Origin: JAZDKP01 sp043802925
Lineage (GTDB): Bacteria; Fibrobacterota; OXYB2-FULL-49-7; JAEUSG01
Direction of reading: 5' to 3'
Assembly: GCA_043802925.1 (NCBI GenBank)
Contig: JAZDKP010000159.1
Location: 1 to 21,963 of the forward strand
Length of the DNA stretch: 21,963 nt
The notes beneath the pieces were generated by a model. That model ran no database searches. It had not been told where the DNA came from and saw only the letters and a program-made list of their open reading frames with translations. The position numbers and the translations under genes are program-made. Every line of letters begins with the position of its first letter. Positions within the stretch are counted from its first letter, which is position 1. This document shows, piece by piece, positions 1-6,371 of the stretch.

Positions 1-29
1 CTAAAGGCATTCCTTCTTTGCATCCCCTT

Positions 30-57
30 AAACAGCTTTCATCAAACAGCTTTCATC
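30..57. repeat. Tandem 14-bp direct repeat
   Basis: The 14-bp unit AAACAGCTTTCATC occurs twice with no spacer (30-43 and 44-57). It lies downstream of the recA terminator. On the minus strand each copy contains an ATG followed by Lys-Ala-Val codons, but the first copy stops at once, so I do not call a gene. What it does is unknown; it may be a small local duplication just ahead of the next minus-strand gene, which would lie outside the window. Confidence 0.75.
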
Positions 58-70
58 CGATCCTCTGTCT

Positions 71-92
71 GGCCCGCGCCGAGGCGCGGGCC
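71..92. terminator. GC-rich perfect hairpin beyond recA
   Basis: A perfect 10-bp stem (GGCCCGCGCC and its complement) surrounds a 2-base centre. It is the second hairpin of a pair just past the recA terminator. In the minus direction no T-run follows it; in the plus direction it is followed by AAAAG. It may reinforce termination or block 3' exonucleases. Its role as a terminator on its own is uncertain. Confidence 0.4.
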
Positions 93-97
93 AAAAG

Positions 98-127
98 AAA
101 AGCCCGCGGGTTTTCCCGCGGGCTTTT
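98..127 (-). terminator. Intrinsic terminator of recA
   Basis: A perfect 13-bp stem (AAAAGCCCGCGGG and its complement) encloses a 4-base loop at 111-114. Read on the minus strand, the stem ends in a T-rich tract (CTTTTCTTTT), the classic layout of a Rho-independent terminator. It lies about 80 bp past the recA stop. Since the stem ends are A/T on both sides, it could also act on plus-strand transcripts. Confidence 0.8.
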
Positions 128-173
128 GGAAGGGTGTCTTGAATGGTTTTGGAGTTTTCTTTTGTTTGAAGGT

Positions 174-198
174 CGGTACGCGCCAAAGGCGCGTACCG
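174..198. repeat. Perfect palindrome just past the recA stop
   Basis: An 11-bp perfect inverted repeat (CGGTACGCGCC and its complement) has a 3-base AAA centre and starts 11 bp after the recA stop codon. No T-run follows it in the minus direction, so it is not a classical terminator. It may be a REP-like element, an mRNA 3' stabiliser or part of a composite terminator with the two hairpins further downstream. Confidence 0.55.
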
Positions 199-209
199 CT
201 GGATTAAAA

Positions 210-1295
210 TCAGGCCTTGGCTTTTTCCTTCTTCTCCTTGACTTCGGCCTTGGCTTCCGCCCGGGCCTCGTCCTTTTTAACATCAGGAGGCAGAAGGCCA
301 AGGTCGCGCCGGAGGGCGTACTCGATTTCCATGGCCACCTCGGGATGTTCGATGAGGAACTGGATGGCATTGTCGCGCCCCTGGCCAATGCGCTCCTCGT
401 TGTAAGAGAACCAGGTGCCGCTCTTTTTCACGATGTTTTTGTCGGACGCCAGGTCGATAAGCGTGCCTTCTTTGGAGATGCCGAGGCCATACATGATGTC
501 AAACTCGCACTCGCGGAAGGGCGGGGCCACCTTGTTCTTGACCACCTTGGCGCGGGTGTGGTTGCCCTTGACCGTTTCGCCGTCCTTGATGGTTGAAACG
601 CGGCGGATGTCGATACGGACCGAAGCGTAAAACTTGAGCGCATTGCCGCCCGTGGTAGTTTCGGGGTTGCCGAACATGACGCCGATTTTCATGCGGATCT
701 GGTTGATGAATATGAGCACGGTCTGCGATTTGGAGATGATGCCCGTGAGCTTGCGCAGGGCCTGAGACATGAGCCGCGCCTGCAGGCCCATGTGCGAATC
801 GCCCATTTCGCCGTCGATTTCAGCGGCCGGCACCAGGGCGGCCACGGAATCGATGACAATGACGTCGATGGCGCCGCTGCGCACCAGGGTTTCGGCGATA
901 TTGAGCGCCTGTTCACCCGTGTCGGGCTGCGACACGAGCAGGTTATCGGTATCGATGCCCAGGGCCTTGGCGTAGCGGGCGTCAAACGCGTGCTCCGCGT
1001 CGATGAAGGCCGCGATGCCCCCCATTTTCTGGGATTCGGACACGATGTGCATGGCGAGCGTTGTTTTGCCCGAAGACTCGGGGCCAAAGATTTCGATGAT
1101 GCGGCCGCGCGGCACACCGCCCACGCCCAATGCCGCGTCGAGGTTGATGGCGCCGGTGGGAATGACGCCCTGGTCGCCCATCACGTTGGTGGAGTCACCG
1201 AGGCGCATGATGGCGCCTTTTCCGTAATCTTTTTCGATTTGCCCCAGGGCCTGTTCAACCGAACGGACCTTGGCAGCGTCTTTGTTTTCCATCAT
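210..1295 (-). CDS. recA: RecA recombinase
   Basis: RecA is the ATP-dependent strand-exchange protein of homologous recombination. It also acts as co-protease for LexA in the SOS response. The 361-residue product has the usual family length. Walker A (GPESSGKTT) is at residues 71-79, Walker B (VIVID) at about 145-149, and the L2 DNA-binding loop with NPETTTGGNALKFYAS at about 210-225. The conserved VVKNKVAPPF segment is near 251-260. The C-terminal 25 residues are a Lys/Glu/Ala-rich tail, as in many RecAs. The start is one of two adjacent ATGs; AAGGAG lies 7 bases upstream of the first. The gene has its own promoter/operator region upstream and an intrinsic terminator downstream, so it is probably monocistronic. 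Regulation by a shared palindrome is discussed with that site. Confidence 0.98.
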   Translation of the reverse strand: MMENKDAAKVRSVEQALGQIEKDYGKGAIMRLGDSTNVMGDQGVIPTGAINLDAALGVGGVPRGRIIEIFGPESSGKTTLAMHIVSESQKMGGIAAFIDAEHAFDARYAKALGIDTDNLLVSQPDTGEQALNIAETLVRSGAIDVIVIDSVAALVPAAEIDGEMGDSHMGLQARLMSQALRKLTGIISKSQTVLIFINQIRMKIGVMFGNPETTTGGNALKFYASVRIDIRRVSTIKDGETVKGNHTRAKVVKNKVAPPFRECEFDIMYGLGISKEGTLIDLASDKNIVKKSGTWFSYNEERIGQGRDNAIQFLIEHPEVAMEIEYALRRDLGLLPPDVKKDEARAEAKAEVKEKKEKAKA

Positions 1296-1342
1296 AATAT
1301 TTCTCCTTTGTATGGAATGGTTAGTTTTCTTGTCCTTAAAAG

Positions 1343-1371
1343 ATAATGTTTTGAGGCGACAAATTATGTCG
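1343..1371 (-). promoter_or_regulatory. recA promoter with palindromic operator
   Basis: The palindrome CGACA-AATTA-TGTCG sits at 1357-1371. Read on the minus strand, it is followed after exactly 8 bases by CATTAT (1348-1343), a fair -10 box. TCGACA at the upstream edge of the palindrome would serve as a -35 box with an 18-base spacer. The same arrangement, including the 15-bp palindrome and the 8-base gap, is found at 1674-1702 before the small upstream gene. A repressor bound here would cover the -35 region. LexA is the natural candidate for a recA operator, but the motif is not one of the LexA boxes I know, so the regulator is inferred. Confidence 0.6.
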
Positions 1372-1392
1372 AATCAAATCTTTTTCGTAGGT

Positions 1393-1404
1393 GAACATCT
1401 GTTC
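1393..1404. promoter_or_regulatory. LexA-box-like palindrome GAACATCTGTTC
   Basis: GAACA-TC-TGTTC is a perfect 5+5 inverted repeat and matches the GAAC-N4-GTTC core of the LexA/DinR box known from Gram-positive bacteria. It lies about 100 bp upstream of the recA start and about 20 bp upstream of the proposed -35 box. That distance is further out than expected for simple repression from the proposed promoter. No equivalent is seen before the small gene at 1446-1619. It may be a second operator, or the match may be fortuitous. Confidence 0.35.
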
Positions 1405-1445
1405 AGTAAAATAAATTCGTGAAAAAGCGAAGGCAAGAAAAAAAT

Positions 1446-1619
1446 TCACAATACCGGCCCGATTTCCATCATCCCCTCCTCCATGGCGCCGGACCAATGG
1501 CGGCCGCTGGCCAGGGCTTCAAAAAAGCGCGATTCCGCGCGCCGGGTCTGCTCCTGGATTTGCATGCAGAAGAAACGCTCGCAGTGGTGTTCATTTATGA
1601 ACAGGGTTTCGAGTAACAT
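1446..1619 (-). CDS. Small protein of unknown function, co-regulated with recA
   Basis: This 57-residue product matches no family I recognise. The ATG start at 1619 is chosen because AAAGG lies 7 bases upstream; a TTG at 1634 is in frame but has no Shine-Dalgarno sequence. The protein has no membrane segment. It carries a His-His-Cys...Cys cluster (H11, H12, C13, C18), a charged and probably helical middle (about residues 18-37) and a Met-rich end. The strongest evidence that it is real is the promoter: its upstream region repeats the recA operator and -10 box with identical spacing. It ends about 75 bp before the recA -35 region, with no clear terminator, so read-through into recA is possible. 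A role in the DNA-damage response is inferred only from the shared promoter. Confidence 0.6.
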   Translation of the reverse strand: MLLETLFINEHHCERFFCMQIQEQTRRAESRFFEALASGRHWSGAMEEGMMEIGPVL

Positions 1620-1673
1620 AAAAATACCTTTCAATAAGAATATTGGACGCTCATTATCTGTTGCGTCGTAAAT

Positions 1674-1702
1674 ATAATGCGGTGACCCGACAAATTATGT
1701 CG
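1674..1702 (-). promoter_or_regulatory. Promoter/operator of the small gene, twin of the recA one
   Basis: CGACAAATTATGTCG recurs at 1688-1702, identical over 15 bp to the recA copy. It is followed on the minus strand after 8 bases by CATTAT (1679-1674) and then ATTT. CCGACA would be the -35 box with an 18-base spacer. Transcription would start near 1667, leaving a leader of about 48 bases before the ATG at 1619. The flanking bases differ from the recA copy, so the conservation is centred on the palindrome and the -10 box rather than reflecting a recent long duplication. Confidence 0.6.
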
Positions 1703-1798
1703 GATGAAAAGATTTTGATTGCTTTTAATGCAGCGTACGGAAGAAAACGAGAAAGCGAACGCGATGGACACGCTCTTTATCAAACGTTATCTTAAATC

Positions 1799-3865
1799 TT
1801 AAAGCTGGCCCGGCTCTTCGGCCAGAGCGTCCTTGTATTTCTTCATCAAGGTTACCATCACTTCCAGCATAAAAGGTTTTGGCATATAGTCATTCATCCC
1901 GGCGTCCAAACATCTTTTCTTGTCATCTTCCGTGGCATAGGCGGTGATGGCGATAATGGGGATATTATGGTTTTTGACAGGGGTGGCAGGATTACGGATT
2001 CGCCGCGTTGCTTCAAATCCGTCCATAACAGGCATTTGGCAATCCATCAGTACCAAATCGAACTCGTTGGTTTCCAGAACGCTTAACGCCTCAACGCCGT
2101 TCGCCGCCAAATGGACACCGCCCCCTTCCATCTCGATCATTTTCTTCAATATAGTTGCGTTGATGGGTTGGTCCTCGACCACCAGCACTTTGAAGGACGT
2201 TAACGCCCCCCCCCCATGTTTCAGGGGTTTTTCCGCTTTGCGCGTTTCCCCAATTTTCAAGGAAAGATTGAGGAAGAATATGGACCCTTTTCCAACGGTA
2301 CTTTCAACGGAGATGCTGCCACCCATCAGCTCCGCAAGTTTTCGACTGATGGGCAGCCCCAGTCCGACCCCTGAAGAATCCCGTGTTGTTTTATCATCGA
2401 CTTGAAAGAACTCTTCAAATATTCTCCCCCACAGGTCCTTGGGAATGCCGATACCCGTGTCTTCTATCGAGAGGTGACAGTGAAAATGATCCGCTTGGGT
2501 TTCGCCCCAGACCCTTAGTTTTACATGTCCTTTTTTAGTGAATTTTATCGCGTTCTGGATGATGTTACTTATGATTTCCCCTATCCGGTAGGGGTCCCCG
2601 ATCAAGACGGGAGGAACGGCAGGGGACAATTCAACGAAGAAATCCAGCCCGTTTTGCCTGGCTTCTATGCTCAATGCATTTCCGAGCTCCGTCACCAATC
2701 CGCAAAGATCAAACGGCTTGTAAAGCAATACGATCTTGTGCGTTTCAATCTTTGATATGTCAAGGATTTCGCCGATGATGTTTGTCAACAACGATCCGGA
2801 CGTGAGGATGGCTTCGACGTAGTCCTTTTGTTCGCCCGTGAGATCCGTCCTTTCAAGAAGTTGCGCGATTCCCATGATGCCGTTTAAGGGAGTGCGGATT
2901 TCGTGGCTCATATTTGCCAAAAACAGGCTTTTGGCTTTACTCGCGGCCTCCGCTTTTTCCCTGGCTTTTTCAATTTCAACTTCCGCGCGTTTTTGGTCGG
3001 TAATGTCACGGATGATTCCAATGGAACCCAGAAACGACTTGCTTTCCACGTCCGCGTCACCATACAATCCGGAAGAAAACAGTACCGAAAAAACAGGAGC
3101 GGACCCCTCCGTGTCCAATTTCTTTTCCGCGGCACTGAAGGGCTTTGAAAGGAGGTGGATCTCAAGGTTCCTCGTTATTCTTTTTTTCGTCCTTCTTTCA
3201 TCAAACAGTTTCGGCGCATTTTGATCGCCGGTGGCTTTGCCGACATATTTTGGCAAGATCACATTCCGGCTGACACGCGTCACGTCGTCAGGGTGCACGA
3301 TGCAGCTGAAATGTTTTCCTATCAATTCCTCCGGTTCGTACCCCAAGGCCCGTATCCCGTCGCCGACAAAAATAAAAGTGCTGTCCGGACTGATCCAGTA
3401 AACAATGTCCGGAATGGTGTTGACCAGCGTCCTGTATTTTTCCTCGCTGATCCGCAACGCCACTTCCGCTTTCCGGTGCGCTCTCCGGACCTCCGCATCC
3501 CGCAATTCACGTTCGATGGCGGGGACCAGCCTCGAGAAATTGTTCTTCATGATATAATCATGCGCGCCGGACTTCATCAGCTGGACCGCCTTCTCTTCTC
3601 CAATCGCGCCCGAGACGATGATAAAGGGGTAATCCAGTTGCTTTTCTTTTAGCAGCAGCAGGGCGGCGGGGGCGCTGAACTGGGGCATCATATGGTCGGA
3701 AATCACCAGGTCCCAAAATTGACGTTCCAGCGCCGCTTTCATTTCGCTTGCGGTTTCAACCCGCAAGGAAAAGGGATGGTAACCGTTGGCCTTCAGTTCA
3801 TGCAGGAGAAGCAGCGCGTCGTTTTCAGAGTCCTCGATTATCAATAGTTGAAGCGTCTTGTTCAC
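1799..3865 (-). CDS. Hybrid histidine kinase: receiver-PAS-HisKA-HATPase-receiver
   Basis: A cytoplasmic 688-residue phosphorelay protein without membrane segments. An N-terminal receiver (about 5-125, acceptor D57) is followed by a PAS domain (about 140-292), a HisKA domain with phospho-accepting H321 in SHEIRTPLNG, an HATPase domain (N box near 433-442, DTGIGIP at 469-475, GVGLGLP at 499-505) and a C-terminal receiver (about 558-680, acceptor D608, KPF at 663-665). The start is GTG at 3865: AAGGAGG lies 5 bases upstream, and the GTG overlaps the TGA of the upstream receiver gene by 4 bp, so translation is probably coupled. A run of ten G (sense strand) encodes Gly551-553 in the linker before the last receiver. 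It is the last gene of a three-gene minus-strand operon. The signal sensed is unknown. Confidence 0.92.
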   Translation of the reverse strand: MNKTLQLLIIEDSENDALLLLHELKANGYHPFSLRVETASEMKAALERQFWDLVISDHMMPQFSAPAALLLLKEKQLDYPFIIVSGAIGEEKAVQLMKSGAHDYIMKNNFSRLVPAIERELRDAEVRRAHRKAEVALRISEEKYRTLVNTIPDIVYWISPDSTFIFVGDGIRALGYEPEELIGKHFSCIVHPDDVTRVSRNVILPKYVGKATGDQNAPKLFDERRTKKRITRNLEIHLLSKPFSAAEKKLDTEGSAPVFSVLFSSGLYGDADVESKSFLGSIGIIRDITDQKRAEVEIEKAREKAEAASKAKSLFLANMSHEIRTPLNGIMGIAQLLERTDLTGEQKDYVEAILTSGSLLTNIIGEILDISKIETHKIVLLYKPFDLCGLVTELGNALSIEARQNGLDFFVELSPAVPPVLIGDPYRIGEIISNIIQNAIKFTKKGHVKLRVWGETQADHFHCHLSIEDTGIGIPKDLWGRIFEEFFQVDDKTTRDSSGVGLGLPISRKLAELMGGSISVESTVGKGSIFFLNLSLKIGETRKAEKPLKHGGGALTSFKVLVVEDQPINATILKKMIEMEGGGVHLAANGVEALSVLETNEFDLVLMDCQMPVMDGFEATRRIRNPATPVKNHNIPIIAITAYATEDDKKRCLDAGMNDYMPKPFMLEVMVTLMKKYKDALAEEPGQL
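2206..2215. repeat. Homopolymer of 10 C (10 G in the sense strand of the hybrid kinase)
   Basis: Ten consecutive C on the plus strand read as ten G in the hybrid kinase gene, encoding three glycines between the ATPase domain and the C-terminal receiver. Tracts of this length are prone to slipped-strand mispairing. Gain or loss of one base would remove the last receiver while leaving the kinase core intact. Confidence 0.9.
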
Positions 3866-4311
3866 CGGACCTCCTTAGGGGGGGGCACATTCAATACAAG
3901 CCAGTAAAGCCCAAGTTGATTGACCGCCTCCATGAATTCGTCATAATTGACGGGTTTGCGGATATAGCTATTCACCCCCAAATGATAGCATCGCGTCACG
4001 TCCTCTTCCTGCTTGGAGGACGTGAGGATAATCACGGGAAGAAGTTTTGTCCGTTCATTCAATCGGATTTGGCGCAGGACCTCCAAACCATCGACCTTGG
4101 GAAGCCTTATGTCAAGCATGATGATTTCCGGAAGGACATGCACGCTCTTGTCGGCATAGGCGCCCGTATTGAATAAATAATCGAGCGCCTCCGCTCCGTC
4201 ACGCACAACAACAACGTTGTTTAAAATATTGTTCTTTTTAAACGCCCGCAGGGTCAGCGCCTCGTCATTCAAATTGTCTTCAACGAGCAGGATTATCTTT
4301 TTGCAGGACAT
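3862..4311 (-). CDS. Single-domain response regulator, Rcp1-like
   Basis: A 149-residue stand-alone receiver with no output domain. The acidic pair E11-D12 is in LLVEDN, the acceptor is D67 in IIMLDIRLP, the conserved Ser/Thr is in ILTSS, and the conserved Lys is in RKP. The long D-x-L-F-N-T-G-A-Y insert and the closing GLYWLVLN-x-PPP are typical of the Rcp1-like receivers encoded beside phytochrome-type histidine kinases. I start at ATG 4311 (GGGG lies 8 bases upstream), because the longer in-frame extension overlaps the kinase gene upstream. It lies 16 bp after that 7TM kinase, its likely phosphodonor, and overlaps the hybrid kinase by 4 bp (GTGA). Its C-terminal prolines are encoded by a C8 tract. 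Confidence 0.9.
   Translation of the reverse strand: MSCKKIILLVEDNLNDEALTLRAFKKNNILNNVVVVRDGAEALDYLFNTGAYADKSVHVLPEIIMLDIRLPKVDGLEVLRQIRLNERTKLLPVIILTSSKQEEDVTRCYHLGVNSYIRKPVNYDEFMEAVNQLGLYWLVLNVPPPKEVR
3878..3885. repeat. Homopolymer of 8 G (8 C in the sense strand of the Rcp1-like receiver)
   Basis: The tract encodes the Pro-Pro-Pro end of the Rcp1-like receiver and lies directly before the AAGGAGG and the overlapping GTGA junction with the hybrid kinase. A slip would shift the receiver out of its stop codon and could break the coupling of the two genes. The proline triplet is a family feature, so the run may simply follow from protein conservation. Confidence 0.85.
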
Positions 4312-4327
4312 TCTGACGACCCCTTTT

Positions 4328-6115
4328 TTAATGGTTTGGATTTTCCGGGAATTGGAGCGTGAAGAAAAAGCGGGCGCCTTTTCCAACCTGGCTTTCCGCC
4401 CAAATATGGCCCCCATGACGATGGACGATCCGTTGGACATTGGCCAGCCCTATCCCAAAGCCGGCAAACTCGCGCATGGAATGGAGCCGTTGGAAAGGCT
4501 GGAATAATTTTTCCACATAGGCCATGTCAAAACCGGCGCCATTATCACGCACAAAAAAGGTGGGGGGCCTGTCGTGCCCAATCCAACCGAATTCAATGCG
4601 CGGTTGAGGCTGTTTTTCGGTGAATTTCCAGGCATTGCCAAGAAGGTTTTCAAGCACTTGCCTGAGGAGGACCTTGTCCCCTTCTGCGGTGAGTCCCGGC
4701 GCGATGAGGATTGTGATTTCCCGTCCGGGTTGACGCTGGTGAAGATCCGAAACCACCTCTTGGGCCAAGGCGCTCATGTCTGTTTTTTCCGGCTGAAGCA
4801 CCTTGCGTGTCACCCCGGCAAGCATCAGGACGGCGTCAATGAGATCGCCCATGTTTTGCGTAGCGGTCCGGATGCGGTTCAGGCAATCCTTGCCTTCGGC
4901 GTCAAGCTTTTCGTTGTAATCGTCAAGAAGCACCTTGCTGAACCCGTCAATGGCCCTTAAAGGGCTCCGGAGGTCGTGCGAAACCGAATAAGAAAAAGCC
5001 TCCAGTTCTTTGTTCACGGCCTGAAGCTGGAAAGAGGCTTTTTTAAGTTCCTCCTCCATCTGCTTCCGCCGGCTGATGTCTTTGGCGATATAGACGACCC
5101 CTTCCACCTCGCCTTGATCGTTGTCCACCAACGAGGTGGAGAGGGACGCCGGTGTTTTTCTGCCATCTTTGGCGACAAGGAAAACGGTTGCATCGCTGAC
5201 GCCCGCCCTCTGGAGATTCATCAACGGAACGACCTTGGAGTCGAGGGAACTTTCCGTTTGTTCAATGACCTTTCTAATGGGCAGGCCCATCAACTCTTCG
5301 CGGGAGTACCCCAGCAGCGTCGGTACGGATTCGTTCACGCACCGGATTCGATTGTCCAGATCGATGACAAACAGGCAATCCGAAAGGGCGGCCACAATCT
5401 TGTTTCCAAGCGATTCGATGCATAACGAAAACAGCTCGTATCGGTAAATGGCATATCCGAAACAGAGGGGCGTGGCCAGCGTAAACGTGGTCGCCATTTC
5501 CGGTATTTTAAGGTTGAACAGGGGAGGCAGGGCTTCCGTCAGTATGCCGGCGACCGTGCTGAAAGACAGACCCGTAAGGACCAATTGCATTTGCTTTCGC
5601 TTCTTTTTTTCATGGACGCCTTGAAAACGATGGTACAGCAGGAATAAGCTCAGCAAAGAGAGGCCCATGGACCAAACACACACGGGAATGATGATAACGG
5701 GGTTTTCGCTGATTTTATAAGTGTATCCCCAATACATTTTAATCGTTTCGACATAAACGTTGTCCGTAAAAAGCAAAAGACAGGTGAGGATTGACCCGAT
5801 TCCGTAGAATAACGCGATGGCCGCCTTTGTGCCGGCCAATATTTTATCGCGATTGCCGGTGAAAACGACTACAAAGTGGAACTGAAGGACAAGAAGCAAC
5901 GGCCAAAACGATCCCGCCTTTAACCACAAATAGGCGCGCGCCATGCTCTCGGCATTGCGGCCCATAAAAATGCAGAATGCGAGATGGGCGCCCAGCAGAC
6001 AATAAAGGAAAAATATCCTGTTCTCCAGGGCCCGGGGCTTTTTATAGAGGACGAAGAATCCAAATGTAAAGAACAGAAACGCGGACGACAGGGGAAGGAG
6101 GCACCAAATAGTCAT
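4328..6115 (-). CDS. Membrane histidine kinase: 7TM-PAS-HisKA-HATPase
   Basis: A 595-residue sensor kinase. The first 230 residues hold about seven hydrophobic segments, resembling the 7TM N-terminal region found in some histidine kinases. A PAS domain (about 240-350) precedes HisKA with H380 in SYSVSHDLRSPLRAI, the phytochrome-like type. The HATPase domain has an N box at about 487-497 (ENLLGNAWKF), DNGAGFD at 524-530 and GFGIGL at 552-557. The start ATG at 6115 has no clear Shine-Dalgarno sequence. It is the first gene of the minus-strand operon and is followed by its likely partner, the Rcp1-like receiver. Promoter elements must lie in the divergent region; the signal is not evident. Membrane location is inferred from hydrophobicity. 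Confidence 0.9.
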   Translation of the reverse strand: MTIWCLLPLSSAFLFFTFGFFVLYKKPRALENRIFFLYCLLGAHLAFCIFMGRNAESMARAYLWLKAGSFWPLLLVLQFHFVVVFTGNRDKILAGTKAAIALFYGIGSILTCLLLFTDNVYVETIKMYWGYTYKISENPVIIIPVCVWSMGLSLLSLFLLYHRFQGVHEKKKRKQMQLVLTGLSFSTVAGILTEALPPLFNLKIPEMATTFTLATPLCFGYAIYRYELFSLCIESLGNKIVAALSDCLFVIDLDNRIRCVNESVPTLLGYSREELMGLPIRKVIEQTESSLDSKVVPLMNLQRAGVSDATVFLVAKDGRKTPASLSTSLVDNDQGEVEGVVYIAKDISRRKQMEEELKKASFQLQAVNKELEAFSYSVSHDLRSPLRAIDGFSKVLLDDYNEKLDAEGKDCLNRIRTATQNMGDLIDAVLMLAGVTRKVLQPEKTDMSALAQEVVSDLHQRQPGREITILIAPGLTAEGDKVLLRQVLENLLGNAWKFTEKQPQPRIEFGWIGHDRPPTFFVRDNGAGFDMAYVEKLFQPFQRLHSMREFAGFGIGLANVQRIVHRHGGHIWAESQVGKGARFFFTLQFPENPNH

Positions 6116-6371
6116 GGAATTAAGAATTGCTTTATTGAATATGTATTTTTTTACGGACGAGACCTTTACAGAGATAATTTAAACCCAATCAAAAATCAAG
6201 AATAAAGTCCCCAGCGTAGCGTTGCGGGCACTGCAAGCGCTGCAAGCAATGCATGTACTGCAAGCGTCGTGCCGTATGGGGCCGCCGGGCATTTGAAAGT
6301 ATTGCATTCCGAATATTTTTTAGTTACCTTACCTATTGAGAAGAACACTCCCACCAACCTGATATAAAAAA
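6116..6371. promoter_or_regulatory. Divergent intergenic region between the 7TM kinase operon and the chemotaxis cluster
   Basis: This 256-bp region must hold promoters for both directions. The left 80 bp are A/T-rich, with TTGATT-like and TATC-like boxes on the minus strand. The right 80 bp are A/T-rich, with a TTGAAA box near 6293 on the plus strand. None is close enough to consensus to call. The middle is GC-richer and carries short direct repeats. I see no convincing terminator, RNA gene or small CDS. The only reading frame through it is the reverse of the cheA start and has no ribosome site. Confidence 0.5.
6231..6266. repeat. Three CTGCAAGC direct repeats in the divergent region
   Basis: CTGCAAGC occurs at 6231-6238, 6240-6247 and 6258-6265. 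The first two are spaced 9 bp apart and the third follows 18 bp after the second, all multiples of 9. Repeated short sites at regular spacing between divergent operons could be binding sites of a regulator. They could also be a chance low-complexity stretch. Confidence 0.5.

Noticed and set aside
1..29. Start of a further minus-strand gene after recA
   Set aside because: ATGs at 23-21 and 10-8 are possible, but the purine-rich sequences lie too close to them to serve as ribosome sites, and too few codons remain to identify a product.
792..1346. 184-codon plus-strand frame opposite recA
   Set aside because: It is a mirror of the RecA core and ends in the recA leader; no ribosome site.
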